DNA of 64,000 nt from CAMBDS01 sp964355675 (lineage in GTDB: Bacteria; Electryoneota; AABM5-125-24; Hatepunaeales; Hatepunaeaceae): NCBI GenBank assembly GCA_964355675.1, contig CAYHEC010000021.1:1-64000 (forward strand). The letters run 5' to 3'. The translations under genes were made by a program, and so were the position numbers. This document shows, one piece after another, positions 25,174 to 32,890 of this stretch; position 1 is the first letter of the stretch, and every line of letters starts with the position of its first letter. The notes below the pieces were generated by a model, which saw nothing but the letters and a program-made list of their open reading frames with translations, did no database searches and was not told the DNA's origin.

Positions 25174-28067
25174 CCCATAGATCTATTCGATTGAAATTGC
25201 TGTTTGGTCTCGGCATCGTTCTCAGCTTCACTTATCTGGCTCGGGCTCAATCGACTATCCCAGCCTTACGAACCTACCGAATTACCTGCGATTCTGCGCA
25301 ATTTGCTTACATCATAAGCCACTATTGGGAAGACCGCTATCTTTCCTGTGTTTTTTCGAACGATTCAGGAGTTACTCTTGGCGCTGAAATCCGGATCAGA
25401 GGTGAATCGAGCAGAGAATACCCAAAGAAATCCTTCAAGATAAACTTTACCGCCATAAATCGTTATGAGAATCGCGACAAGATCAACTTGATATCGGAAT
25501 GGACAGATCCATCGTTTGTGCGTGAATATCTTAGTTACGATTTGTTCAGTCGTGCCGGGTTGCTCGCACCGAAGGTCATATTTGTCAAACTCTTTATCAA
25601 TGGACGGTATCATGGCCTGTACGCTGATGTCGAACAGATCGACGAACGATTTCTTGAAAAGCGCGGACTTGATACAAATGCCCCGCTCTACAAGGCGGCA
25701 GGCAATAAAACAACTCTTCTGCCCGGTGAAATTGAGGTCGGGTTATGGGAACGACAAAACGGAGAATTAACTAATTACACTGAACTTCATCGGCTGATAG
25801 ATTGGCTTGCCGAAGTACCGGATGGCAGTTTTTTCGAAGGGCTGGGGAATCGATTCGACCGTATTAAATTAGCCCGATCAATTGCTGTAAATGCTTTAAT
25901 AGGAAATACTTCAACATATTACCATAACTACTTCCTCGTCCGCTTCCGGGGTGAGGCAGGGCGGTGGGAGTACATCCCTTGGGACGTTGACCAGACGTTC
26001 AAATATTCCGGAGCATACAGCAATCCGCCGTACTGCCGGAGTGGGCATCAGAGCGTGGGAACCAATGAATTGATACGGCGGTGCTGGTTCGATCCACGAA
26101 TGCGTCAGTCGATTCTTGACCAGCTTGAAGGGATAACGGATTCGCTTTTCACACAAGATTACTTTTCCCCTCTGGCTGACTCACTGCGAGTCCTCCTTCG
26201 GAGTGCAGTTGCATCTGATACCGCCAAACAATTTACGCTCAACGATTTTCTTATCTCGACTGAACTAATTCCCGGCGATGTGCAGGGCAGAGGTGCGAAA
26301 TTGCGAGAACTGGTTCATTCACCGCCCAAACCATTCGACGTCATTCCTGCTGTAATCACTCCGAATGGAGTTATCTTCCAGTGGTCGCCGGCGACCTACT
26401 CTGACACAGATAAGGTCGATTACCTGTTACAAGTATCTCGTGAAATATTGTTTTCGACGCCTGAATGGGGAGTGTCAAACCTCTCCACAAATCATGCAAC
26501 TCTGACCGATCTGCCAACTGGCAGGCTTTATTGGCGGGTGATAGCTCGTGACGAGACAGGCAGGTGGCTTGCTCCGCTTCATCAATTTTCCGTCCTTGAT
26601 TTGACCGAATTTGACCGTAATGCCATCGAGGTTCCCTACTTGGTGACCGGTACTCAGCGCATACGCCCGGGGCAGGGAATTTATCAGGCAACACGGGATA
26701 TAATTGTTGAGGAGGGTGGAGTCCTTGAAATTGAACGAGGCGTTCGCATCCAGTTCGCCGATTCGGCGCGGCTGATTGTCAGGGGCAAGTTAATAACAGT
26801 AGATGCGGTGGGAGATTCGGTCAAATTCGAACCAGTTGATCCATTGACAGGGTGGAGGGGAATTGAGATCGAAGGGAATGGAGGGGTAGAGTTAAGAATG
26901 TCTTCGTTGGTCGGTGGACCTGATTTCCCCGCATCCGGAACGATCACTATCAGGCACTCCGGATCACTCAAATTGGTGCGTTGTTCCATTTTCCATTCAA
27001 CTGGTTGCGGGATAGACGCCTTATCCAACGATCCAACACAAGGCACCGTCCTTATCGAGATAGACAGTTCGGCAATTTATGCTGAAAGTGGAATTTATGC
27101 TCAAGAATCTAACATCAAGTTGAGTAATTCAACATTTGTTGGCGAACAGGGAGTCGTCCAGATCGACAGAGGAAACAAGTGCCTTACCAGATTTGAGAAC
27201 TGCCGATTTTATGGCATGGATTGGAGTTTGGTGATGTCAGGTGCTCACGAGCCGTTCATATCGCGATGTTTGTTCGAAGAAGTCGGTCGTGCAATTCTCT
27301 CAAACAGTTCAACCGGAGCGGTTCGCCTTTCAAACTCGATTTTTATGCGATGTGAGGAGAGCGTTCAGAGTCAGGAGGAAGAGTTCTTCATTTGGAACTG
27401 CAATTTTATTGATGGTCAGATTGGAGTAACAGCTGTAAGTTCCGCATCGGTTACGATCTGCAATTCAGTATTTTGGCTTAACAACACGAACATTCGAGAA
27501 GCGCCGGGAAGCAGGATTTCAGCTCAGTATTGTCTCTCCGACCAGCCATTGTCCGGTAATAACAACATTCTTGACTCTCCCCAATTCGAAAAACCTTGGG
27601 ACGGTGACTTTACACCGGAGCCAAACTCCCCCTTGATCGATGCTGGTCTATCTGACGGAGCTCCAACGACCGACTATTTTGGCAGACGGAGAGTCAACAC
27701 TTCCGGTCAGAAGAACAAGGGAGCGGGGCGGTATCGCTATTACGACATCGGAGCGGTTGAATACCCGACCGGAGAAGCAACCCCGCCCACTATGGACGGG
27801 AGAATGATAACTATCTACCCAAACCCTGTCGATGAAGGTGCAGAGATCATCTTCGAGATCGAAATAGCTGGAAAGGCAAAGCTTGAACTTTTCGATATCA
27901 CTGGCAGGCGAGTCGTGCGGCAAACTTACGACCAAATCGCATCCGGTCAGTACCGCGTTAGTGTCGATGAGCTACGAAATGGTCTGGAGTTATCGGCGGG
28001 AGTTTACATTTGCAGACTTGAACAACCGATAGGGGTATCACGCACGAAGATGGTTGTAGTGCGATAA
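25170..28067 (+). CDS. Secreted CotH-family protein with beta-helix region and T9SS sorting domain
   Basis: 965 residues with a signal peptide (LLFGLGIVLSFTYLARAQ). The CotH domain (about 30-375) has IRIRGESSREYPKKSFKINF and the acidic motif YIPWDVDQTFKYS near residue 270. A short FnIII-like segment follows (about 390-475), then a right-handed beta-helix (about 490-840) with IQFADSARLIVRGKL and FENCRFYG-type rungs ending in an IDAGLSDGAPTTDYFGR segment, and a sorting domain (IYPNPVDEGAEIIFEI). The gene is coupled to the preceding CotH gene (ATGA), so the two probably act together on the cell surface. The substrate is unknown. Confidence 0.87.
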   Translation: MTHRSIRLKLLFGLGIVLSFTYLARAQSTIPALRTYRITCDSAQFAYIISHYWEDRYLSCVFSNDSGVTLGAEIRIRGESSREYPKKSFKINFTAINRYENRDKINLISEWTDPSFVREYLSYDLFSRAGLLAPKVIFVKLFINGRYHGLYADVEQIDERFLEKRGLDTNAPLYKAAGNKTTLLPGEIEVGLWERQNGELTNYTELHRLIDWLAEVPDGSFFEGLGNRFDRIKLARSIAVNALIGNTSTYYHNYFLVRFRGEAGRWEYIPWDVDQTFKYSGAYSNPPYCRSGHQSVGTNELIRRCWFDPRMRQSILDQLEGITDSLFTQDYFSPLADSLRVLLRSAVASDTAKQFTLNDFLISTELIPGDVQGRGAKLRELVHSPPKPFDVIPAVITPNGVIFQWSPATYSDTDKVDYLLQVSREILFSTPEWGVSNLSTNHATLTDLPTGRLYWRVIARDETGRWLAPLHQFSVLDLTEFDRNAIEVPYLVTGTQRIRPGQGIYQATRDIIVEEGGVLEIERGVRIQFADSARLIVRGKLITVDAVGDSVKFEPVDPLTGWRGIEIEGNGGVELRMSSLVGGPDFPASGTITIRHSGSLKLVRCSIFHSTGCGIDALSNDPTQGTVLIEIDSSAIYAESGIYAQESNIKLSNSTFVGEQGVVQIDRGNKCLTRFENCRFYGMDWSLVMSGAHEPFISRCLFEEVGRAILSNSSTGAVRLSNSIFMRCEESVQSQEEEFFIWNCNFIDGQIGVTAVSSASVTICNSVFWLNNTNIREAPGSRISAQYCLSDQPLSGNNNILDSPQFEKPWDGDFTPEPNSPLIDAGLSDGAPTTDYFGRRRVNTSGQKNKGAGRYRYYDIGAVEYPTGEATPPTMDGRMITIYPNPVDEGAEIIFEIEIAGKAKLELFDITGRRVVRQTYDQIASGQYRVSVDELRNGLELSAGVYICRLEQPIGVSRTKMVVVR

Positions 28068-28073
28068 ATCTGT

Positions 28074-28277
28074 GTCGCAGGGTGTCCGCACCCTGCGACC
28101 AAGCAGTGACGGAGTGCGCAAGCTTGCTTGCGCTGGGGTTGCAGTGACGGAGTGCGCAAGCTTGCTTGCGCTGGGGTTGTAGTGACGGAGTGCGCAAGCT
28201 TGCTTGCGCGTTTGTCGCAGGGAATTCTGATGTGCTGTCACAAGGGCATCTGACACTACACTTGCGTGGAATTCCCT
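28074..28277. repeat. Palindrome, 38-bp tandem array and large stem between convergent genes
   Basis: 28074-28099 is a palindrome with 11-bp arms GTCGCAGGGTG. 28103-28140, 28141-28178 and 28179-28210 are three tandem copies of a 38-bp unit (starting GCAGTGACGGAGTGCGCAAG; the third is shortened), each with its own CGCAAGC/GCTTGCG hairpin. Finally GCAGGGAATTC (near 28216) pairs with GAATTCCCTGC (near 28278) across about 40 nt. Confidence 0.8.
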
Positions 28278-28280
28278 GCC

Positions 28281-28604
28281 TTATTTTCCCTTCTTCTCTT
28301 CCAGTACATAAACCTTTTCGCCCGGTCTAATCATGCCTCGGGCGCGAGCCTCCTCCTCAAGGGCGGCCTTGTCGCCTGCTTTAAGCGCATTCATCCGGGC
28401 ACGCATCTGCTTGTTAAGGGTTGCAACCGTATCGATGCGTGCCTCAAGGCGCTCTACGCCTCGCTTGCGCATCATCGTCCGCCAGTAGCCATCTCCACCA
28501 AAAAGGAAAAGCCCGACCAGCGTCAAAATTCCGGCAACGGCAAGCCATCCTTTGATTTTGCGAAAAGAGATTCCGAATATACGCTTGTTTTTGCTGACAG
28601 ACAT
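28281..28604 (-). CDS. Septum formation initiator, FtsB/DivIC family
   Basis: 107 residues: a basic start, one membrane helix (GWLAVAGILTLVGLFLFGG, about 19-37), a coiled coil (GVERLEARIDTVATLNKQMR) and a C-terminal ARARGMIRPGEKVYVLEE, the family's end motif. FtsB/DivIC works with FtsL and FtsQ/DivIB at the division septum. It directly follows eno, with no bases between the eno stop and its start; an eno-ftsB order is common in bacteria. The shared transcript ends near the palindromes at 28074-28277. Confidence 0.9.
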   Translation of the reverse strand: MSVSKNKRIFGISFRKIKGWLAVAGILTLVGLFLFGGDGYWRTMMRKRGVERLEARIDTVATLNKQMRARMNALKAGDKAALEEEARARGMIRPGEKVYVLEEKKGK

Positions 28605-29876
28605 TTATTTGGAAAATCCGTAAACTGCCGAATCGCCCAGTTCTTCTTCGATGCGGAGAAGTTGATTGTACTTGGCGACCCGGTCGGTCCGCGAAGCCGA
28701 GCCTGTCTTTATCTGCCCAACGCCCGTTGCGACTGCCAAATCGGCTATGTAGGTGTCCTCTGTCTCGCCGGAACGATGCGAGATTATCGCGGTGTAGCCA
28801 TGTCTAAGGGCAAGTTGAACGGCGTCGATAGTCTCGGTTACTGTTCCGATCTGGTTCAATTTTATCAAGATAGAATTGGCAACGCCTTTCTTGAACCCTT
28901 CGCTCAACCGATCGACGTTCGTTACGAAAAGATCGTCACCAACCAGCTGAATCTTTGATCCCAATTTTTTGGTCATCAGTTTCCAGCCATCCCAGTCATC
29001 CTCGGCCATGCCGTCTTCGATGGAAATAATTGGATACCGATTGACGAGATCGACCCAGTAATCAACCATTTCGGACGAAGAGAGCTTCCTTCCTTCAGAT
29101 TCAAGGAAATAACAGCCTTCATCTTTTAAGTAAAACTCACTCGCGGCAGGGTCAAGCGCAAGCGCGACTTCCTTTCCGGGTGTGTAGCCCGCCGCTTTGA
29201 TAGCTTCGACCAACAGCTTCAGCGCCTCTTCATTGCTTTCAAGATCAGGGGCAAATCCGCCTTCATCGCCGACGGCCGTGGCGAGTTTTCGTGAAGTGAG
29301 CACTTTTTTTAGATGGTGGAAAACTTCGACTCCTGCTCGGAGTCCCTCGGAGTAGGTCGGCAGTCCGCGCGGTACAATCATGAACTCCTGAATGTCAACC
29401 TTATTGTCGGCGTGTTTCCCGCCATTCAAGACGTTCATCATGGGAACAGGCAATCGTTTGGCGAATGCCCCGCCGAGATAACGATAGAGTGGCATTCCGA
29501 GCGTTTCTGCCGCGGCGCGGCTGACCGCCATCGAGACGCCAAGAATCGCATTTGCGCCAAGAACATCTTTATTCTTGGTGCCATCGAGGCTTATCAACAG
29601 TGCGTCGATTTCAGCCTGATCATCGGCTTCCATGCCGTTAAGCTTAGGTGCGATCACAAGATTGACATTTTCAACGGCTTTGTGTACGCCTTTCCCAAGA
29701 TATCGGTGCTTATCCCCGTCGCGAAGTTCGAGCGCTTCGTGTTCGCCCGTCGAAGCTCCTGAAGGAACGGCGGCACGCCCCATTGCGCCTCCTTGCAAGA
29801 CAACCTCCACCTCAACCGTCGGATTTCCTCTTGAATCGAGGATTTCGCGAGCGAAAACATCCACTATACTCATCAT
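28605..29876 (-). CDS. eno: Enolase
   Basis: 423 residues, full length for the family. Signature parts are present: FAREILDSRGNPTVEVEV at the start, the AVPSGASTGEHEA loop, SIEDGMAEDDWDGW, VGDDLFVTN, IKLNQIGTVTET and SHRSGETEDTYIADLAV near the end. It converts 2-phosphoglycerate to phosphoenolpyruvate in glycolysis and gluconeogenesis and needs two magnesium ions. A GGAGG-like ribosome site lies just before the start. It is followed without a gap by the FtsB/DivIC gene and preceded at 48 nt by the DUF2007 gene. Confidence 0.97.
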   Translation of the reverse strand: MMSIVDVFAREILDSRGNPTVEVEVVLQGGAMGRAAVPSGASTGEHEALELRDGDKHRYLGKGVHKAVENVNLVIAPKLNGMEADDQAEIDALLISLDGTKNKDVLGANAILGVSMAVSRAAAETLGMPLYRYLGGAFAKRLPVPMMNVLNGGKHADNKVDIQEFMIVPRGLPTYSEGLRAGVEVFHHLKKVLTSRKLATAVGDEGGFAPDLESNEEALKLLVEAIKAAGYTPGKEVALALDPAASEFYLKDEGCYFLESEGRKLSSSEMVDYWVDLVNRYPIISIEDGMAEDDWDGWKLMTKKLGSKIQLVGDDLFVTNVDRLSEGFKKGVANSILIKLNQIGTVTETIDAVQLALRHGYTAIISHRSGETEDTYIADLAVATGVGQIKTGSASRTDRVAKYNQLLRIEEELGDSAVYGFSK

Positions 29877-29924
29877 TTCAACCTCCGAATTTAATATTGC
29901 TATCCATTATGAAATTGTAAGAAA

Positions 29925-30314
29925 TCAGTTCTCATCTTCGTCTTCGTAACCCTCCTCATCATGACCAGGTAGTTCGCCAATCATAGTTTCGATGATGTCT
30001 CGACCACGGTCATAATCGGGCTCCAGAACAAAAACACTTGCTAAAGCACCCACATAATCGCCGGAAGTGGAGACTCCCATTGCAGAACCACCGAAAAAGG
30101 ATTGGGAATAGGCCGGAATTCCTTCACGTGTAAGCAATTCGATTGCCATCCCTGCGTAAAGTGTCCCTGGAAACGAATAAAGTTCGATCCACTCAGCATC
30201 CTGATACTCTTCCGGAATAGCCGGTGGAAGCTCGGCCACAAGGTCAACGTCGCAATCAGTGCATATATCGATTCCCATTTCATACTCGAAACGGCATTTT
30301 GGACAGTAAGGCAT
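29925..30314 (-). CDS. Zinc-ribbon/DUF2007 protein (putative signal-transducing family)
   Basis: From the ATG at 30314, with an AAAGAGAG ribosome site, the product has 129 residues. It opens with a zinc ribbon (CPKCRFEYEMGIDICTDCDV, two CxxC pairs), followed by a DUF2007-type domain (ELYSFPGTLYAGMAIELLTR) that ends with VFVLEPDYDRGRDIIE. The tail is acidic. The family is called a putative prokaryotic signal-transducing protein, but its role is not known. The longer frame from 30401 adds 29 residues with no ribosome site. It stands upstream of eno and ftsB in the same direction. Confidence 0.82.
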   Translation of the reverse strand: MPYCPKCRFEYEMGIDICTDCDVDLVAELPPAIPEEYQDAEWIELYSFPGTLYAGMAIELLTREGIPAYSQSFFGGSAMGVSTSGDYVGALASVFVLEPDYDRGRDIIETMIGELPGHDEEGYEDEDEN

Positions 30315-30399
30315 TATTCTCTCTTTGTGTTCGTTCGATTTCAGTGTTAGATTTGCCCCAACTTCGGTAGATGCAGGAGCCATAACGGTTGATGGTATC

Positions 30400-30429
30400 A
30401 TATTAATTACTCTAAGATGCTAAGGCAAT
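30400..30429 (-). promoter_or_regulatory. Possible promoter upstream of the DUF2007-eno-ftsB set
   Basis: Reading leftward: TTGCCT, 17-nt spacer, TAATAT (30405-30400). Confidence 0.35.
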
Positions 30430-30465
30430 AGGCAAGGCAGAATTGTTGCAAATTTATAGTAAAGT

Positions 30466-30491
30466 AAAGCCCCGACTCGAGTCGGGGCTTT
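30466..30491. terminator. Perfect palindrome, probable terminator
   Basis: 13+13 perfect palindrome (AAAGCCCCGACTC and complement) followed on the plus strand by TCTTAG and on the minus strand by ACTTTAC. It closes the leftward operon ending at 30717 and separates it from the eno set. Confidence 0.7.
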
Positions 30492-30530
30492 TCTTAGCAG
30501 TTTGCGTATTCTGCCAGTTTACAGTTTTAA

Positions 30531-30675
30531 TACTAAGTTGCATTCAATAGGATACTAATCCCTATAGTTTTCAGTACGACAGACATTTTTGTCTGTCACA
30601 AAATAACAGTACTTTAAACAATTATTGCATTCGGAAACAGACAAAAATGTCTGTTGTACTGAAAGCAACTTAGTA
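30531..30675. repeat. 145-bp compound palindrome
   Basis: Outer arms TACTAAGTTGC (30531-30541) and GCAACTTAGTA (30665-30675) are perfect complements. The inner arms near 30572-30596 and 30637-30661 also pair (with one extra base on one side), and each is itself palindromic around ACAGACATTTTTGTCTGT. The ACAGACA motif also appears at 56529-56618. Confidence 0.85.
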
Positions 30676-30716
30676 TAAGTGCCTGCGAATCGCATTCACA
30701 GGCAAGGGCACTCAAT

Positions 30717-31625
30717 TCACATGTCGAAGCGAATGCCGACTTGAAGATTGCCCAATTGGTAGGATGTTATCGATAAGTCAGGCGGGCGACTGAATAAATC
30801 CCATTGGGTTAATAAATAGAGCCCAACCGCTCCTGCTCCCAATCCCCACGATGTTTTATAGCTTTTGTTGTAACGGGAATAGTACTTGTTAATATCAGAG
30901 GCGCTCCTGGCCAGAGAATAATCCTCCCGTGCTTTAGCAGTGGCTTGAACTGAATAAACAAGACTGACCAATAAGATCGATTCACCGATAAGATACTTGT
31001 AGCCTCCCCGGTTACCCTCGTACAGATGACCCCAACCCGGAAATACCAGCGATCGGGTTACAGTCGATTGACTATAATAGTGATTCTTGATTACCAGAAA
31101 TGTATCAACTCGTGAGGATGTCCGAAATGGCTCGCGAATTTGATTCAGATCGAGTTGTGGCAGAGTTGCCTCGCTATCCTGGATCGGCTTGAAGATTTTC
31201 CAAACAGGGGGGGGTAGATCCATCGAGTCGTAATGAAGATTCGGATTAAGAGAGAATGCAAGCCGGAATGCATCAACCGCGGCGATATCCCTTCCCTGCA
31301 TGGCGTTACTGCAACCGAGAGTGAAGAAAATTTGAGCCTTGTTGGTTGTTGTGAGTGTTGTATCTGAAAGAGCTGTCTGGGCAAGCCGAGTCACTCCATC
31401 AAAATCGCCGGCAAGGTAAGCGTCCCAAGCGTCACCAGCAATGTCAGCCAATCCTGCACATGGAATGACAAGCGCTAAAAGTAATATTATTACGGGGGTT
31501 ATTTTATAGTGTCTCTGACTTGGAGGGCGGAGTTTCAACCCGCCCTTAGGGCGGACAGGAATGTCCGCCATCCAAGAGCTTCTATGATCTGCACCCGTTA
31601 AAATATGATTGGTCTTCGATCTCAT
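30717..31625 (-). CDS. DUF5683-like envelope protein with a palindrome-encoded N-terminal extension
   Basis: 302 residues. The start at 31625 overlaps the Kelch gene stop (ATGA). The first ~40 residues are encoded partly by the palindromes at 31515-31575 (MADIPVRPKGGLKLRPPS), followed by a hydrophobic signal-like segment (ITPVIILLLALVIPCAGLAD, 42-61). A TPR-like region follows (TTNKAQIFFTLGCSNAMQG; VDAFRLAFSLNPNLHY), then LVFPGWGHLYEGNRGGYKY, which fits the DUF5683 membrane domain with two helices near the end (YLIGESILLVSLVYSVQ). These proteins are of unknown function and often sit next to envelope genes. It is the last gene of a leftward set with the kinase. Confidence 0.75.
   Translation of the reverse strand: MRSKTNHILTGADHRSSWMADIPVRPKGGLKLRPPSQRHYKITPVIILLLALVIPCAGLADIAGDAWDAYLAGDFDGVTRLAQTALSDTTLTTTNKAQIFFTLGCSNAMQGRDIAAVDAFRLAFSLNPNLHYDSMDLPPPVWKIFKPIQDSEATLPQLDLNQIREPFRTSSRVDTFLVIKNHYYSQSTVTRSLVFPGWGHLYEGNRGGYKYLIGESILLVSLVYSVQATAKAREDYSLARSASDINKYYSRYNKSYKTSWGLGAGAVGLYLLTQWDLFSRPPDLSITSYQLGNLQVGIRFDM
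31515..31575. repeat. Palindromic element inside the start of a coding sequence
   Basis: CTTGGAGGGCGG at the left pairs loosely with CCGCCATCCAAG at the right, and GGGCGGAC...GTCCGCC forms an inner stem. The element is in frame with the coding sequence at 30717-31625, before its signal-like helix. Confidence 0.7.
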
Positions 31626-32890
31626 TTAAGAACTGTCAATCCTCCGGCGTGATGCGCAATACCTCCGGCGTCGAAGTAAATCACCTGGTAACTTCCATCA
31701 GGGTATCTTGAAACGTCTTCAGACCAAAAGTTGTTATGGTTTAAAGCTTGTCTGTCCATGATGATACGACCTGTTAAGTCGAGCAATTGCAGGCGATTGG
31801 CTGAATGGGGAATATAAATAGTGACAATTCCGTTCGTCGGATTGGGAAAAATTGATGACTGGAATTTGGTGGGGAGCATTGGGTCTATGCTTGGATCGAC
31901 TTCGTTGGAATTCTTATAAACTTCGACAGACGAGAGAATAAAACCCATCTGATTGGGGTTCTGATTGCTCCCGCCAATTGCGAATACCCGACCTCGTAAC
32001 GTCACAAGCGAAAACTGAGCTCGCGCCTCGATTAGTTGAGGTAATCGCGACCAGGTGAGTGAATCAGTTGCAAGCGCAAATACTTCAGACGAAACACCTG
32101 CGTGACCGATACCTCCGGCGGCTATCAACATTGTGTCACCCAGAAACGTCACGCCAAGTTCACCGCGAGGTTCGGGTAGATTGCTACGACGAGGCAATAG
32201 CTCCCATGATTCATTGCGAAGTACTTCGACACGGTTTGTGGGACCGAAAGACATGCCGCCAACCGCCCAACACATCCCGTTAAAAGCAAGTCCGAACCCA
32301 GCTGAGGGATGATTAAGACGTGGAGCGGCAATCCAGCGAACCGAATCGGGATTCCACCAATACCCGTCACGATGGTACTCTTGGCGGCCTGAAACCCCGC
32401 CTATTACAAGAATTCGCTCTCTGACAGATATTGAACCCATCGCCCAACGTGGGTTTGGCAGGCGGTGCGATCCAGAGTAGCGGCTATTGATCGGATCGAA
32501 GACGTAAACTTCAAGGTTTGGGCTTCCCCCGTTGGTAGTGCCGCCAAGTATATATATAAATTGACCGTTAACGACTGCTGTGGCTTGATATAGAGGAATG
32601 GGCAGAGGCTCGCCTTCAGTCCACTCGTCGTCGATGGGGTTATAAATTTCGACAGAACGGGATATTTCCAGATGACGACGAAAGGTCATTCCACCAAAGA
32701 CGTATATCCGATTCCCAAAAACAACCGTGCAGTGCCCCATTCGTGGCGTCTTTAATGGCGCGACCTGTTCCCAGTTCCACTCAGCCTGTGCAGGAGCAGA
32801 CGCCCCTGACAGGAAAAACAGCAGAAAGAGTCGGCTGATATATTTATTTAGAATTTTCATAATTCGATTTATTGCAACAGAGAGTGTCAT
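31622..32890 (-). CDS. Secreted Kelch-repeat protein with T9SS sorting domain
   Basis: 422 residues: a signal peptide ends near residue 36 (LFLLFFLSGASAPAQA), then five to six Kelch blades (GNRIYVFGGMTFRRH, NGQFIYILGGTTNGGS, RERILVIGGVSGRQ, NGMCWAVGGMSF, GDTMLIAAGGIGHAG, RGRVFAIGGSNQN) making a beta-propeller, and a sorting domain (SIFPNPTNGIVTIYI). It binds some partner at the cell surface; there is no catalytic motif. It overlaps the kinase gene upstream and the DUF5683-like gene downstream, both as ATGA, which shows tight coupling of a kinase and surface proteins. Confidence 0.87.
   Translation of the reverse strand: MTLSVAINRIMKILNKYISRLFLLFFLSGASAPAQAEWNWEQVAPLKTPRMGHCTVVFGNRIYVFGGMTFRRHLEISRSVEIYNPIDDEWTEGEPLPIPLYQATAVVNGQFIYILGGTTNGGSPNLEVYVFDPINSRYSGSHRLPNPRWAMGSISVRERILVIGGVSGRQEYHRDGYWWNPDSVRWIAAPRLNHPSAGFGLAFNGMCWAVGGMSFGPTNRVEVLRNESWELLPRRSNLPEPRGELGVTFLGDTMLIAAGGIGHAGVSSEVFALATDSLTWSRLPQLIEARAQFSLVTLRGRVFAIGGSNQNPNQMGFILSSVEVYKNSNEVDPSIDPMLPTKFQSSIFPNPTNGIVTIYIPHSANRLQLLDLTGRIIMDRQALNHNNFWSEDVSRYPDGSYQVIYFDAGGIAHHAGGLTVLK

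Noticed and set aside
28103..28210. Tandem units as a CRISPR array
   Set aside because: The units are contiguous with no unique spacers, and no cas genes are near.
28266..28958. 230-codon open frame on the plus strand
   Set aside because: It lies opposite eno and ftsB, which are certain genes. It has no ribosome site or recognisable protein features and follows from their codon use.
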